Of a stretch of DNA of 52,601 nucleotides, positions 1 to 7,000 are shown one piece after another. The notes beneath the pieces were generated by a model. That model was not told the DNA's origin, searched no databases, and saw only the letters and a list, made by a program, of their open reading frames with translations. The translations under genes and the position numbers were made by a program. Source of the stretch: a virus; IMG/VR virus record IMGVR_UViG_3300045131_001121, positions 1 to 52,601 of that record; one strand, given 5' to 3'. Position 1 is the stretch's first letter, and each line of letters begins with the position of its first letter.

Positions 1-484
1 CACCAAAGAAATATGCTTTTACAATTACTGAAACTGCATCAGCCCATCCTTCAATACTATCACCGATTAAAAATCTTCTTGTCTTATCAATGGCTGGTTT
101 TCTGATTTCAGGTAGAGCATCAACGTGATGTTGTTGTACTGAATAACCTACTCCAGTTCCACCCAATAGTAAGAACATAATTTCTGAAAATACTCTCCAA
201 TCATCTGCCGGTGCAAATGCACAATTATAAATTCTATTTGGTGATAATTCAATTGGTTTACCTGCGAACTGCATTGAACGCATTGATGGTAATATTTTTT
301 TATTCGATACGAATTTATATACTTCTTTTATTTCTTCTTTTAAATTTGGATATGTCTTTATATGCATATCCATATTTCTTTTTACTAACTCTTTCCAAGT
401 TTCTCTCCTTTTTAATTCCGGTTTGTACTTTGCATACTTCATATAAACCGTAATGTCAGATAAAATTCGTGTTGAAATGTCCAT
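1..484 (-). CDS. nrdJ: Class II (adenosylcobalamin-type) ribonucleotide reductase, N-terminal part
   Basis: The reading frame starts at ATG 484-482 and runs off the window edge, so only the first 161 residues are seen. The segment at about residues 64-115 contains LPSMRSMQFAG, then NRIYNCAF, then LLLGGTGVGYSVQ. This matches the N-terminal catalytic region of the B12-dependent ribonucleoside-triphosphate reductases, where a Cys in an N-C context belongs to the redox-active pair and a GTGVGFS-like segment follows. The enzyme would make deoxynucleotides for phage replication without an oxygen-dependent small subunit. It is the last gene of the replication side of the window. A weak promoter-like site lies upstream. 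The rest of the protein, including the radical Cys, is outside the window, so a class I-like relative cannot be fully excluded. Confidence 0.82.
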   Translation of the reverse strand, partial: MDISTRILSDITVYMKYAKYKPELKRRETWKELVKRNMDMHIKTYPNLKEEIKEVYKFVSNKKILPSMRSMQFAGKPIELSPNRIYNCAFAPADDWRVFSEIMFLLLGGTGVGYSVQQHHVDALPEIRKPAIDKTRRFLIGDSIEGWADAVSVIVKAYFFG

Positions 485-544
485 TTTTTTGTAAATTTTG
501 TTTAGTGTGTTAAAATATTTCAGGAAAACCCCAAAATGTAAGAA

Positions 545-576
545 TAAATATAAGACATGACACTAAACGATACAAG
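545..576 (-). promoter_or_regulatory. Candidate promoter for the reductase gene
   Basis: The -7 element TATATTTA is at 552-545 and CTTG, one base off TTTG, is at 576-573, again 20 bases apart. It lies about 60 nt before the reductase start. The 190-base stretch 485-674 has no gene that I can support. Besides this site it holds a 9-base inverted repeat (500-508 with 560-568) and the hairpin at 649-668. Confidence 0.45.
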
Positions 577-648
577 TCTGTGGATAAAAACTCCACTTTT
601 TTTGAAATTTATTCATGTCAAAATTCATAGTGTATTATAACATATAGA

Positions 649-668
649 AGGGGAGTGTTACCTCCCCT
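649..668 (-). terminator. Hairpin after the Hc1-like gene, possible terminator
   Basis: AGGGGAG and CTCCCCT form a perfect 7-bp GC-rich stem around a 6-nt loop, beginning 6 nt after the stop codon of the small basic protein gene. The sequence after it on the minus strand is only moderately T-rich, so termination may be partial. Confidence 0.55.
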
Positions 669-674
669 ATCATA

Positions 675-845
675 TTATGCTTTTTGCTCTGCGGTAGATG
701 CTTGTCTGTACGCAGTGATTAATTTCTTCAAATCACCGATAGCTTTTCTAGCTCTTGATTTGTTTACTTTTTTAGTTCCGTTGTGCTCTGTTTCAAATTG
801 TGTAAACAAAGTCTTCATTTGTTCGAATAGTTCTTGACTGTTCAT
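675..845 (-). CDS. Histone H1-like (Hc1-type) small basic protein
   Basis: This 56-aa gene runs from ATG 845-843 to TAA 677-675. The protein has a short acidic/hydrophobic N-terminal helix (MNSQELFEQMKTLFTQFE). A Lys/Arg-rich core follows with NGTKKVNKSRARKAIGDLKK, and then LITAYRQAS. The pattern NG-x-K-x2-N-x-(S/T)-RARKA-x2-(D/E)-L-x-K-L resembles the small Hc1-like histone H1 proteins widespread in Bacteroidota. A role in DNA compaction or nucleoid binding is inferred from the family. It follows the helicase gene by 26 nt and is followed by a hairpin, so it is probably the end of that transcript. The leader is A-rich with no Shine-Dalgarno. Its plus-strand shadow frame has no family features. 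Confidence 0.78.
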   Translation of the reverse strand: MNSQELFEQMKTLFTQFETEHNGTKKVNKSRARKAIGDLKKLITAYRQASTAEQKA

Positions 846-871
846 AGTTTTTGTTTTTTATTGTTTTATTA

Positions 872-2266
872 TTAACCTAATCCTGTAACTAATTGTGGTT
901 TGTTACCAACCGGCATTGTTTCAACATATTTCTTATGTAATAGTTGTCTTTCTATTTCATTCCCGTTTGCACTGGCTCTTTGTGTGAGTACACCATCCGC
1001 AGATGTAGCAGTATAAACTTCTATTGTACCATGTGTAGTATCCATCTTCGCTGGAAATGTAATACCATCTTGTCCAAAACGATTCTTCATAATGTGTACT
1101 CTCGCCGTATTACTAAGTTTATCTTTAGCTTTCCTACTTAAACTCATAATAAAATCGGCATTCATTACTTTTGCATATGAATCTGCAATTTTATCTGCTT
1201 CAATAATATCACTATCAATTGCTGAACGATTGGTTTGTGATGCTGTCCAAATTGGTATTCCCAACTCACCACTCATTCCTCTCAAATCAATATACACCCC
1301 ACCTTGCTCAGCGTATGTACTATCGGTTTTGTTTGAGTGAGATAATAACAAGTCAGCGTAATCCACAATAATTAAATCGGGTTTGTTGCCGGCTGCTATC
1401 ATTTTTTCTAAGTGAGCTTGGATTGTTTTGGATGATGCCCCTTTAGGTGGATAGTATTTAACTTTAAGTTTACCTTTTAATCGTTTTACTTTCTCCAAAA
1501 CTTCATCTCTCCTTTGTGATAAATCAGATGATGCAATATGTGTAAACACAGTATCATATCGTAATCCAACATACCCTTGTGAAAGTTCCAATGTATAGTG
1601 AGCCACCGTCTTTCCAGCTTTTACAGCTGCTGCTCCCAATGCTGCTAAAACCCAAGTCTTACCAACACCGGATGGTGCTACTACAACTCCTAATTCACCT
1701 GGCCCTAAGCCACCATTCATCAATTCATTAATACATTCCCAATCAGTTGCTACCGTATCTCTAGATGTTTCATCATAACGTTCTTCAAAATCCTTTAAGT
1801 AATCCATACCTAAATCAGCATCTACACCAACCTTCATTGCTTTATCAACCAACTCTTTGATTTTATCATAGTTGCCTGATTTTAGTAAATCTATTGATTG
1901 TACAATTACATTCTTTAAGTTTTGATTAATACAAAATGCGGTAAATTCATCTTTAATATATTGCAGGTCCAAACCCCCAATACTTTGATAAACTTCTTTT
2001 AATTGTGCTATTATTGTTTTTTGTAAAACCGGATTATCAACTTTAGAAACTTGCACTTTAAATACATCTAATGAAGGTAATCTATGATAATCGTTATAAT
2101 ACGCTACCACCTCATCTACAATCCATTTATTTGTTTCCGCTTCAAAGAATTTTTTATGGATAACATCACCCAATGTATCCAACATCCTGTCATCACTTAA
2201 AAGTGCTGCCACTACTTTGGTTTGGAATGATTGTCCGTATTTTGATAATGTATCTTCGCTCTGCAT
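872..2266 (-). CDS. Replicative DNA helicase, DnaB / T4 gp41 type
   Basis: This 464-aa protein has a helical N-terminal region (about residues 1-150) and a RecA-fold motor. The Walker A motif APSGVGKT is at about residues 197-204 and the Walker B motif PDLIIVDYADLL is at about 297-308. The sensor-like segment IPIWTASQTNRSAI at about 337-350 is typical of DnaB-family helicases. It would unwind DNA 5'-3' at the fork as a hexamer. It lies directly downstream of the exonuclease gene and has its own promoter, with the -33 element abutting the previous stop codon. A separate primase gene is not visible in the window. The length fits phage DnaB/gp41-type helicases. Confidence 0.9.
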   Translation of the reverse strand: MQSEDTLSKYGQSFQTKVVAALLSDDRMLDTLGDVIHKKFFEAETNKWIVDEVVAYYNDYHRLPSLDVFKVQVSKVDNPVLQKTIIAQLKEVYQSIGGLDLQYIKDEFTAFCINQNLKNVIVQSIDLLKSGNYDKIKELVDKAMKVGVDADLGMDYLKDFEERYDETSRDTVATDWECINELMNGGLGPGELGVVVAPSGVGKTWVLAALGAAAVKAGKTVAHYTLELSQGYVGLRYDTVFTHIASSDLSQRRDEVLEKVKRLKGKLKVKYYPPKGASSKTIQAHLEKMIAAGNKPDLIIVDYADLLLSHSNKTDSTYAEQGGVYIDLRGMSGELGIPIWTASQTNRSAIDSDIIEADKIADSYAKVMNADFIMSLSRKAKDKLSNTARVHIMKNRFGQDGITFPAKMDTTHGTIEVYTATSADGVLTQRASANGNEIERQLLHKKYVETMPVGNKPQLVTGLG

Positions 2267-2285
2267 TTTATGTTTTAAAGTTCTA

Positions 2286-2317
2286 CAAATATACGATAAT
2301 TTAGTGAGTCCACCAAA
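2286..2317 (-). promoter_or_regulatory. Bacteroidota-type promoter for the helicase gene
   Basis: TTTG is at 2317-2314 and TATATTTG at 2293-2286, separated by exactly 20 bases. This matches the Bacteroidota -33/-7 pattern (TTTG and TAnnTTTG). The -33 element starts at the base after the upstream stop codon, and the start codon is 19 nt beyond the -7 element. Confidence 0.85.
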
Positions 2318-3361
2318 TTATTTTACTATTATATTTGTATAAGTTGATTTAAGCCAATCGTTTATATCTTTCCAATTTTGAAGAATTTTATACTTCATAG
2401 CGGCTTTAATGAATTCCATTTTATCAAACTTTTTGTTTGATTCGGCAAAACGGTCATTAATTTTCAACTTTGTATTTGTATTGATATGTGGTTCTTGCAA
2501 TTGCATGAGTTGTCTATTTCTTAAAACATCATCTTTTTGTGCAAGTATATCTTCATAGATTTTAGCCTCTTTCCTTTTATCTTCGCAGATTTGAAATAAT
2601 TCATCAAAAGTTATTTCTCTATCTTCCGATAATTCAGGAAATCTTTTAAGAACGGTCTTCAATCCACATCCTTTTACTCCAGGTACATTATCTGAATTAT
2701 CTCCATCCAATGTTCTGAATAGTAAAAGATTTTGCGGATATATTCCCCATTCTTCTTTTACTAACTCTCTATTATAGAGTTTCTTTTTAGTTGGAGAAAA
2801 CACAAATGTCTTTTCATCTACTAATTGTAAAAAATCTTTATCAGTAGAAACGATGTAACATTCTTCATCTTCACCAAGCACATGCCTAGCTATGTGTCCA
2901 ATTACATCATCTGCTTCAATACCATCATATATCATTGTAGTAATTGGTAAACTATCTAACAAGTCTACTAACCACACAAATTGTCTTTTCATTGAAATTT
3001 GTTCATCCTCTTGAGTCATCATTTCAGGATACTGACGATTAACTCTAAAACGATTCTTACCTCTATCCGCTTTATATCCTTCAAACAATTCTTTCCTGCC
3101 CTTAGAACCACCCTTACCATCAAAAGTAAGGATAACTCTAGTAGGATTAAATTGACGGATTTGATATCCGATTGAATTTAATGAACCAATAACTCCACCC
3201 GTATGTTCACCATCCTCATTCATAATGGGGTTAGTAGTCCAACTACGGATGAAGGTATTGAGTCCATCTATGATAAGAACTCTACCATTCCTTACCCTAT
3301 GGGCGTTTGATTCATGTTCTGTCTCAACTTCATTGAGTAATTTTTTGTATAAGTCTTTCAT
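2318..3361 (-). CDS. FEN/T4 RNase H-type 5'-3' exonuclease
   Basis: This 347-aa protein belongs by motif to the flap endonuclease / 5'-3' exonuclease family with a PIN-like core and H3TH region. Visible metal-binding acidic residues are D32 (LIIDGLN), D81 (FDGKGG), E149-D151-D152 (GIEADD), D174 and D176 (STDKDF), and D219-D221-D224 (LDGDNSDNVPG). The last sits at the start of the helix-hairpin-helix (NVPGVKGCGLKTVL). It would remove RNA primers from Okazaki fragments and trim flaps. It is the last gene of an ssb-recA-exonuclease run, 18 nt after the recombinase, matching the way T4-like phages group these functions. The promoter of the helicase begins right after its stop. Confidence 0.88.
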   Translation of the reverse strand: MKDLYKKLLNEVETEHESNAHRVRNGRVLIIDGLNTFIRSWTTNPIMNEDGEHTGGVIGSLNSIGYQIRQFNPTRVILTFDGKGGSKGRKELFEGYKADRGKNRFRVNRQYPEMMTQEDEQISMKRQFVWLVDLLDSLPITTMIYDGIEADDVIGHIARHVLGEDEECYIVSTDKDFLQLVDEKTFVFSPTKKKLYNRELVKEEWGIYPQNLLLFRTLDGDNSDNVPGVKGCGLKTVLKRFPELSEDREITFDELFQICEDKRKEAKIYEDILAQKDDVLRNRQLMQLQEPHINTNTKLKINDRFAESNKKFDKMEFIKAAMKYKILQNWKDINDWLKSTYTNIIVK

Positions 3362-3379
3362 ATTGTTTTGTAACCTTTA

Positions 3380-4501
3380 TTAGTCACCTATCACTTCTGA
3401 GTCTGTCACCAAACTATCAGTATCAAGTGAATCTTTTTTGTATTGTGAAATTGTTGCTTCACAAATCCTTTTGTAGATTTGTTCTTTTACTTCCTGATTA
3501 GTTTCTAATGTAGAAGGAAAATCTTTGGATTGAAACTTAATGATTTCACCGGTATCAATATCAGTATATTCATACCATGCACCACTTTGTTTTACGATAC
3601 CATTATCCTTCATCAGTCCTAACCAAGCGCCATAGTTATCAATTCCCCTGTCAAAGAAGATATCGAAATCAGCGGAACGTAACGGAGGTCCCATCCTATT
3701 CTTTACTACTTGACAACGAACTTTAATACCTACGATTCTATCGTTACCATTTTCTTTCGCCTTAATCGTTCCCATACTCTTTAATCTCAAACGAACCGAT
3801 GCATGGAAAGCAATTGCTTTACCACCAGAAGTTGTCCAAGGGTCAGAGAATGGCATTGCGTTCATCTTCTGTCTTAATTGGTTTGTGAAAACCAAAGTGA
3901 TTTTCTGTCTACCAATAAGATTTGTGATTTTACGCATTGCTTTGGAAATGATAATTGCTTTATCCGTAGCGTAACCATCTTTACCATAATCAGCTTCCAT
4001 CTCCTTTTCAGTTGATGCTGCTGCTACTGAATCCACAACAATTGTTACATACCTATCTTTCGATGAAACTCTTACCTTTTCAATAATAGTTTCGGTATAT
4101 TCAAAACATTGTTCAACAGTCTCAGCTGTTACATAAAGTAATTTGGTTGTATCTACACCAATGGCTTCTAAGAATTCTCTACTTACTGCATTCTCCGTGT
4201 CAATCAATACAGCTATACCACCTAACTTTTGTGTTTCGGCAAGTAAGTGAGCTGATACTAATGATTTACCACTTTGTTCTAATCCAGTAATTTCGGTAAT
4301 TCTACCAACAGGCAAACCTCCATAAGGTCTATTAGAGATTGCCACATCCAACATTGATGCTCCGGTTGATACCCAACCTTCTACGTTTGTAGGGGAGTCA
4401 TTGTTGTCCAAAAAGAATGCTACCTTTTGGTCTTTTGCTTGTTTGTTTAGGGACTCAGCGAGTACTTCCGCTAAGTCTATTTCCTTAGTTGCTTTCGCCA
4501 T
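3380..4501 (-). CDS. uvsX: RecA/UvsX-type recombinase
   Basis: This 373-aa protein has a RecA core. Walker A GLEQSGKS is at residues 73-80, an acidic LIDTENA segment (with the RecA-type Glu) is near 99-105, and Walker B VTIVVDSVAAAS is at about 152-163. The later segment TLVFTNQLRQKM matches the RecA L2-side strand (TNQxR). The C-terminal tail is acidic (DSLDTDSLVTDSEVIGD), as in many RecA/UvsX proteins. It would form filaments on single-stranded DNA for recombination-dependent replication and repair. It lies 16 nt after the SSB gene and 18 nt before the exonuclease gene, and no promoter was seen between them, so the three are probably one operon. Confidence 0.9.
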   Translation of the reverse strand: MAKATKEIDLAEVLAESLNKQAKDQKVAFFLDNNDSPTNVEGWVSTGASMLDVAISNRPYGGLPVGRITEITGLEQSGKSLVSAHLLAETQKLGGIAVLIDTENAVSREFLEAIGVDTTKLLYVTAETVEQCFEYTETIIEKVRVSSKDRYVTIVVDSVAAASTEKEMEADYGKDGYATDKAIIISKAMRKITNLIGRQKITLVFTNQLRQKMNAMPFSDPWTTSGGKAIAFHASVRLRLKSMGTIKAKENGNDRIVGIKVRCQVVKNRMGPPLRSADFDIFFDRGIDNYGAWLGLMKDNGIVKQSGAWYEYTDIDTGEIIKFQSKDFPSTLETNQEVKEQIYKRICEATISQYKKDSLDTDSLVTDSEVIGD

Positions 4502-4517
4502 ATATTAACTTATTTTA

Positions 4518-5333
4518 TTAATTGAAAAGGTCATCAAATGCCGCTGCTACATCATCTAATTTCTTAGAAGGTGCTGCCGCTGGTTTTGATGGAGTTGTAT
4601 CGAATGGTGCTTCTTCATCGTTACTAGCCGTTGATGAAAGGGTTTCAGCTGATGCTGATTTTTCATCCTCAGAAGTTGCCGATGGATTTAACCAACCTTC
4701 TAATACATTTTTCAATTCTGCATAAGTTAATTCAGAATACAATTCAGTAATTTCTTTCTGATTTGCTAAGTACTTATCCGTATCTTCTTTAGATGCTGCT
4801 AAAGGAGTTTCCTTTGGTTTAACACGGATTGTTGTTACAGGGTAAGAAGTACCACTGTCTTCAGCTGATACTACTTCAACAGTAATATCTCTACCTTCAT
4901 TTGGGTCGGTAATATCACCATAATCAGGATCCGCCATATAACCAAGAATCTCTTGATATACAGTTTTACCAAAGCCCCAAAATTTTACACCTTCACCTTC
5001 TTCACCTCTTACCAATACTGGTACGAATGTTCTAAGTTTTGGCTCCATTTTTTTAGCAGCTTTCCAATCTTCCTTATCGCCCATTCTTTTAAGTTTGTCA
5101 GCAAACTCAACAATTGGGTCAGGTCTACCGAATGACATCGGAGATAGATAAGTTTTGTTGTTTACGTTGTAGTGAAAGTACAATTCAATGAAAGGATTCT
5201 CTTTGTTGAATTTGTAAGGGACCAAACGAATAGTGTGTTTGCCCGGTGCTGGTTTCCAAAGTTCTACAGTTGTTCTTTGGGTGTTTTGCAGTTTGTTAAG
5301 TCTGCTCTTAATTGCGTCTAAGTTAATAGCCAT
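4518..5333 (-). CDS. Single-stranded DNA-binding protein, T4 gp32-like
   Basis: This 271-aa protein resembles the gp32 family of T4-like phages. The N-terminus is short and basic, followed by an OB-fold-like region with ELWKPAPGKHTIRLVPYKFN and SPMSFGRPDPI. The C-terminal linker is Ser/Ala/Glu-rich and ends in an acidic, aromatic tail (DDVAAAFDDLFN), like the protein-interaction tail of gp32. No Cys occurs in the protein, so the zinc site of T4 gp32 is missing. It would coat single-stranded DNA and recruit the recombinase encoded next. The leader carries several promoters and repeated TTAAA motifs that look like an autoregulatory operator. The start ATG at 5333-5331 is the only reasonable one. 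Confidence 0.85.
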   Translation of the reverse strand: MAINLDAIKSRLNKLQNTQRTTVELWKPAPGKHTIRLVPYKFNKENPFIELYFHYNVNNKTYLSPMSFGRPDPIVEFADKLKRMGDKEDWKAAKKMEPKLRTFVPVLVRGEEGEGVKFWGFGKTVYQEILGYMADPDYGDITDPNEGRDITVEVVSAEDSGTSYPVTTIRVKPKETPLAASKEDTDKYLANQKEITELYSELTYAELKNVLEGWLNPSATSEDEKSASAETLSSTASNDEEAPFDTTPSKPAAAPSKKLDDVAAAFDDLFN

Positions 5334-5337
5334 GTCT

Positions 5338-5378
5338 TTTAAGTTTTAAGAGTTTAAGGTTTAAAACATACGTTTTAA
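5338..5378 (-). promoter_or_regulatory. Putative SSB translational operator (UUAAA repeats plus hairpin)
   Basis: On the minus strand five TTAAA copies lie just before the SSB start codon. Their plus-strand starts are 5338, 5345, 5353, 5360 and 5374, so the steps are 7, 8, 7 and 14 bases. The distal part (5361-5378) is a perfect hairpin, TTAAAAC / GTTTTAA with a 4-nt loop. In T4, gp32 represses its own mRNA by binding a structured element and then an unstructured stretch with UUAAA-type repeats, and it covers about 7 nt per monomer. The resemblance is direct in the sequence; the function is inference. Confidence 0.6.
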
Positions 5379-5417
5379 GGTTGGATTATAGTGTCTTTCC
5401 TACACTTCCGTTACACA

Positions 5418-5426
5418 TATAAATAT
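5418..5426 (-). promoter_or_regulatory. Late-type motif TATTTATA upstream of SSB
   Basis: ATATTTATA on the minus strand matches the motif found before the tail and fibre operons, but here it lies 84 nt from the start codon. It may give late expression of SSB in addition to the two early-type promoters upstream, or it may be chance in AT-rich DNA. Confidence 0.4.
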
Positions 5427-5436
5427 AATGGAAACA

Positions 5437-5468
5437 CAAATATACGAAGAATACCTGATATTTCCAAA
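5437..5468 (-). promoter_or_regulatory. Bacteroidota-type promoter, proximal SSB promoter
   Basis: TTTG is at 5468-5465 and TATATTTG at 5444-5437, exactly 20 bases apart and preceded by TTCG as in the other members. It would produce a leader of about 100 nt that includes the TTAAA repeats. Confidence 0.82.
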
Positions 5469-5505
5469 TCTTTTTTTTGATATATTTTTATGGTAAATGA
5501 TGTAA

Positions 5506-5537
5506 TAAATATACGATAAATTTGTGACAATACCAAA
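5506..5537 (-). promoter_or_regulatory. Bacteroidota-type promoter, distal SSB promoter
   Basis: TTTG is at 5537-5534 and TATATTTA at 5513-5506 with a 20-base spacer. The spacer matches that of the helicase promoter at 14 of 20 positions, including a shared TCAC core and the TATCG end. It begins 11 nt after the stop of the small membrane protein gene, and no convincing gene lies between it and the SSB. Confidence 0.75.
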
Positions 5538-5548
5538 TAAAAAATACT

Positions 5549-5710
5549 TTATCGTAAACTGATGTATATCTTTTTGTAATCTATACAACATAGGGAGAGT
5601 ATCCCTACTGTCCAACTAATTGTGGGTGTTAATAAGTTAGAACCACCTACACTCAAATAAAAAATTACACCACATATTGCAGAAGTGAGTATTAATTGCC
5701 AGTTTTTCAT
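5549..5710 (-). CDS. Small hydrophobic membrane protein
   Basis: This 53-aa gene starts at ATG 5710-5708, which overlaps the stop TGA (5709-5707) of the gene before it in an ATGA arrangement. That arrangement strongly suggests translational coupling and supports the gene as real. The protein begins MKNWQLILTSAICGVIFYLS and has a second hydrophobic stretch (TISWTVGILSLCCI). It could cross the membrane once or twice before a basic C-terminus. No family is recognised. A holin-like or superinfection role is possible, but nothing in the sequence shows it, and the endolysin gene is 3 kb away. Confidence 0.6.
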   Translation of the reverse strand: MKNWQLILTSAICGVIFYLSVGGSNLLTPTISWTVGILSLCCIDYKKIYISLR

Positions 5711-5931
5711 CTTAGTTTATAGCTATATAAAGTTCCACAATCATCATCATCTAAATCGTCCTCCACCACTTCGATACCTCCGCCTATAAGGTCTTGTAGC
5801 TTTTGTAGATTTACTCGCCTCCAATAACCAAATCGAAGGTACACATCATTAGAGCCTCCACACACTTGTGATAGGTCATACTCACCAAACTCGGAGCGTA
5901 TTAGGACTAAAGTATCTGCGTCTATTCTCAT
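5707..5931 (-). CDS. Hypothetical acidic 74-aa protein
   Basis: The protein has an acidic run (VVEDDLDDDD) near its C-terminus and an aromatic/basic middle (YLRFGYWRRVN). I do not recognise a family. It belongs to a compact run of small genes read in the same direction. Its stop overlaps the start of the small membrane protein, and its start lies 19 nt after the previous stop. The motif ACCCCT lies 5 nt before its start codon, as for two neighbouring genes. Small genes between replication and lysis modules are commonly early host-takeover genes in such phages, which is only an inference here. Confidence 0.7.
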   Translation of the reverse strand: MRIDADTLVLIRSEFGEYDLSQVCGGSNDVYLRFGYWRRVNLQKLQDLIGGGIEVVEDDLDDDDCGTLYSYKLR

Positions 5932-5950
5932 ATATAAGGGGTTTTTATTT

Positions 5951-6229
5951 TTAATCTACTGGATAAAATTTTATACTCAATATCACATTATCGGGCTTTG
6001 TAGCCAATAGGGATTCTACATATTCATTAGCCCTCTTTCGTGCACCAAAGTGTCCAAACTCCATCACATCGTAATACTCTAACGTCACCTTATAGAAGTG
6101 AGTAGGGAACTTACTATTACCATAGTACACTCTATGTTCAATGTTACTACGTTTTACATTAGGTAGCTTCATTAGAGAAGTGATTCGGTTAGAAGAAGCG
6201 TTGACGGTGAAGAAATCAAAATCGTTCAT
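5951..6229 (-). CDS. Hypothetical 92-aa protein
   Basis: The protein (MNDFDFFTVNASSNRITSL at the start) is mixed alpha/beta in composition, with no signal peptide, membrane segment or recognised motif. The C-terminal region (ESLLATKPDNVILSIKFYPVD) looks like a small folded domain. The gene sits 11 nt after the 94-aa gene. The motif ACCCCT stands 5 nt before its ATG in the position where a ribosome-binding site would be expected. I cannot assign a function. Confidence 0.7.
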   Translation of the reverse strand: MNDFDFFTVNASSNRITSLMKLPNVKRSNIEHRVYYGNSKFPTHFYKVTLEYYDVMEFGHFGARKRANEYVESLLATKPDNVILSIKFYPVD

Positions 6230-6240
6230 ATCTTAGGGGT

Positions 6241-6525
6241 TTAGTAGTTATTAACATGTTCGATAGCTTCTCTTAATATCTTATTGAATCTCATATCAGC
6301 TATTCTATTGATTCGATTGTTTACTTTTCTTACTATTGAATTCTGTTTCTTAACGAACCCATTCAGAACATCAACGATGGTATCCCTATCCTCACCTATC
6401 ACAGCTACAGTCCACTTCACATTATTGATACTAACTACCTCACCAAGCTCTCTTTGGAACTTTGATTCGAAGTACTGAACTCCAACCAATTTCTCATTTT
6501 GTATTCTTACTAATCCTAATTTCAT
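6241..6525 (-). CDS. Hypothetical basic 94-aa protein
   Basis: The N-terminal half looks like a small beta-rich domain (KLGLVRIQNEKLVGVQYF), and the C-terminal half is a basic helical region rich in Arg, Lys and Asn (KKQNSIVRKVNNRINRIAD). Nucleic-acid binding is possible from the charge, but no family is recognised. A candidate promoter (TATGTTTA at 6573-6566) within a 31-base element that recurs before the 84-aa gene lies 40 nt upstream. The motif ACCCCT is 7 nt before the start codon. It appears to head the 6525-5549 group of small genes. Confidence 0.7.
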   Translation of the reverse strand: MKLGLVRIQNEKLVGVQYFESKFQRELGEVVSINNVKWTVAVIGEDRDTIVDVLNGFVKKQNSIVRKVNNRINRIADMRFNKILREAIEHVNNY

Positions 6526-6546
6526 ATTTTTAAGGGGTTTTAAATG

Positions 6547-6577
6547 TTATCGTTTTACTACACTATAAACATACGAA
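6547..6577 (-). promoter_or_regulatory. Repeated promoter element, copy 1 (before the 94-aa gene)
   Basis: This 31-base element matches 27 of 31 positions of the element at 7001-7031. It contains CGTATGTTTA, a variant of the CGTATATTT(G/A) -7 region of the other promoters. No TTTG is found 20 bases upstream, so promoter strength or mode may differ. Confidence 0.5.
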
Positions 6578-6608
6578 AAAGATTTTATATATCCTAGTCT
6601 TTTGTGAA

Positions 6609-6737
6609 TTATTTTTTTAAATAGGTATTCACATATTCGGTCTGAGTCATTGTTTTCTCAGTACCATTGGGAAATAATACCCGAACTATCATTTCTCCAT
6701 TTGATAGGTAACGGGCAGTGATTTGGGGAGTCATCAT
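6609..6737 (-). CDS. Hypothetical 42-aa protein
   Basis: This very short frame begins with tandem ATG codons (6737-6732), 4 nt after the stop of the 84-aa gene, and ends at TAA 6611-6609. The protein reads MMTPQITARYLSNGEMIVRV and then LFPNGTEKTMTQTEYVNTYL, ending KK. It could form a small SH3-like beta unit (YLSNGEMIVRVLFPNG). The tight spacing to the gene before it and its ordinary composition argue that it is translated. No family is recognised. It is followed by the promoter element before the 94-aa gene. Confidence 0.55.
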   Translation of the reverse strand: MMTPQITARYLSNGEMIVRVLFPNGTEKTMTQTEYVNTYLKK

Positions 6738-6741
6738 ATTA

Positions 6742-6996
6742 TTATAGTCTAATGTATAATTCAGTAAATTCAATTCGGTCAGTAATGTGAGTAGGTAATC
6801 CCATCTGCTTCGCCATCTCTAACATTTCGCTATAAAAGTATCCATCCCATATACCACACAACATGTTGTATAAAGGGGTGTGCCAACTTTCATTTCTAGC
6901 GATGTGGTAATCTTCCACTATTCGGATGGTAGTAGAGTGGAACTCCATCATTTTTTCGGAGAACAATTCATGGCGGTTAAATCTTACAGTATTCAT
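6742..6996 (-). CDS. Hypothetical 84-aa protein
   Basis: The protein is mostly helical in appearance, with many His and Met residues and aromatic segments (SWHTPLYNMLCGIWDGYFYS). It ends in a hydrophobic/charged helix (RIEFTELYIRL). No family is recognised. It is the first gene of the small-gene cluster, has its own promoter element ending 4 nt before the start codon, and is followed after 4 nt by the 42-aa gene. The plus-strand frame over the same bases is a shadow. Confidence 0.65.
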   Translation of the reverse strand: MNTVRFNRHELFSEKMMEFHSTTIRIVEDYHIARNESWHTPLYNMLCGIWDGYFYSEMLEMAKQMGLPTHITDRIEFTELYIRL

Positions 6997-7000
6997 ATCT

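Noticed and set aside
485-674. Cobalamin riboswitch before the class II reductase gene
   Set aside because: The stretch is too short and AT-rich and no B12-box-like conserved core was seen.
655-837. Plus-strand 60-aa frame
   Set aside because: It is antisense to the Hc1-like gene and has Cys/Phe-rich shadow composition.
5400-5615. A 71-aa minus-strand frame
   Set aside because: It contains both consensus SSB promoters and overlaps the better supported 53-aa gene in another phase.
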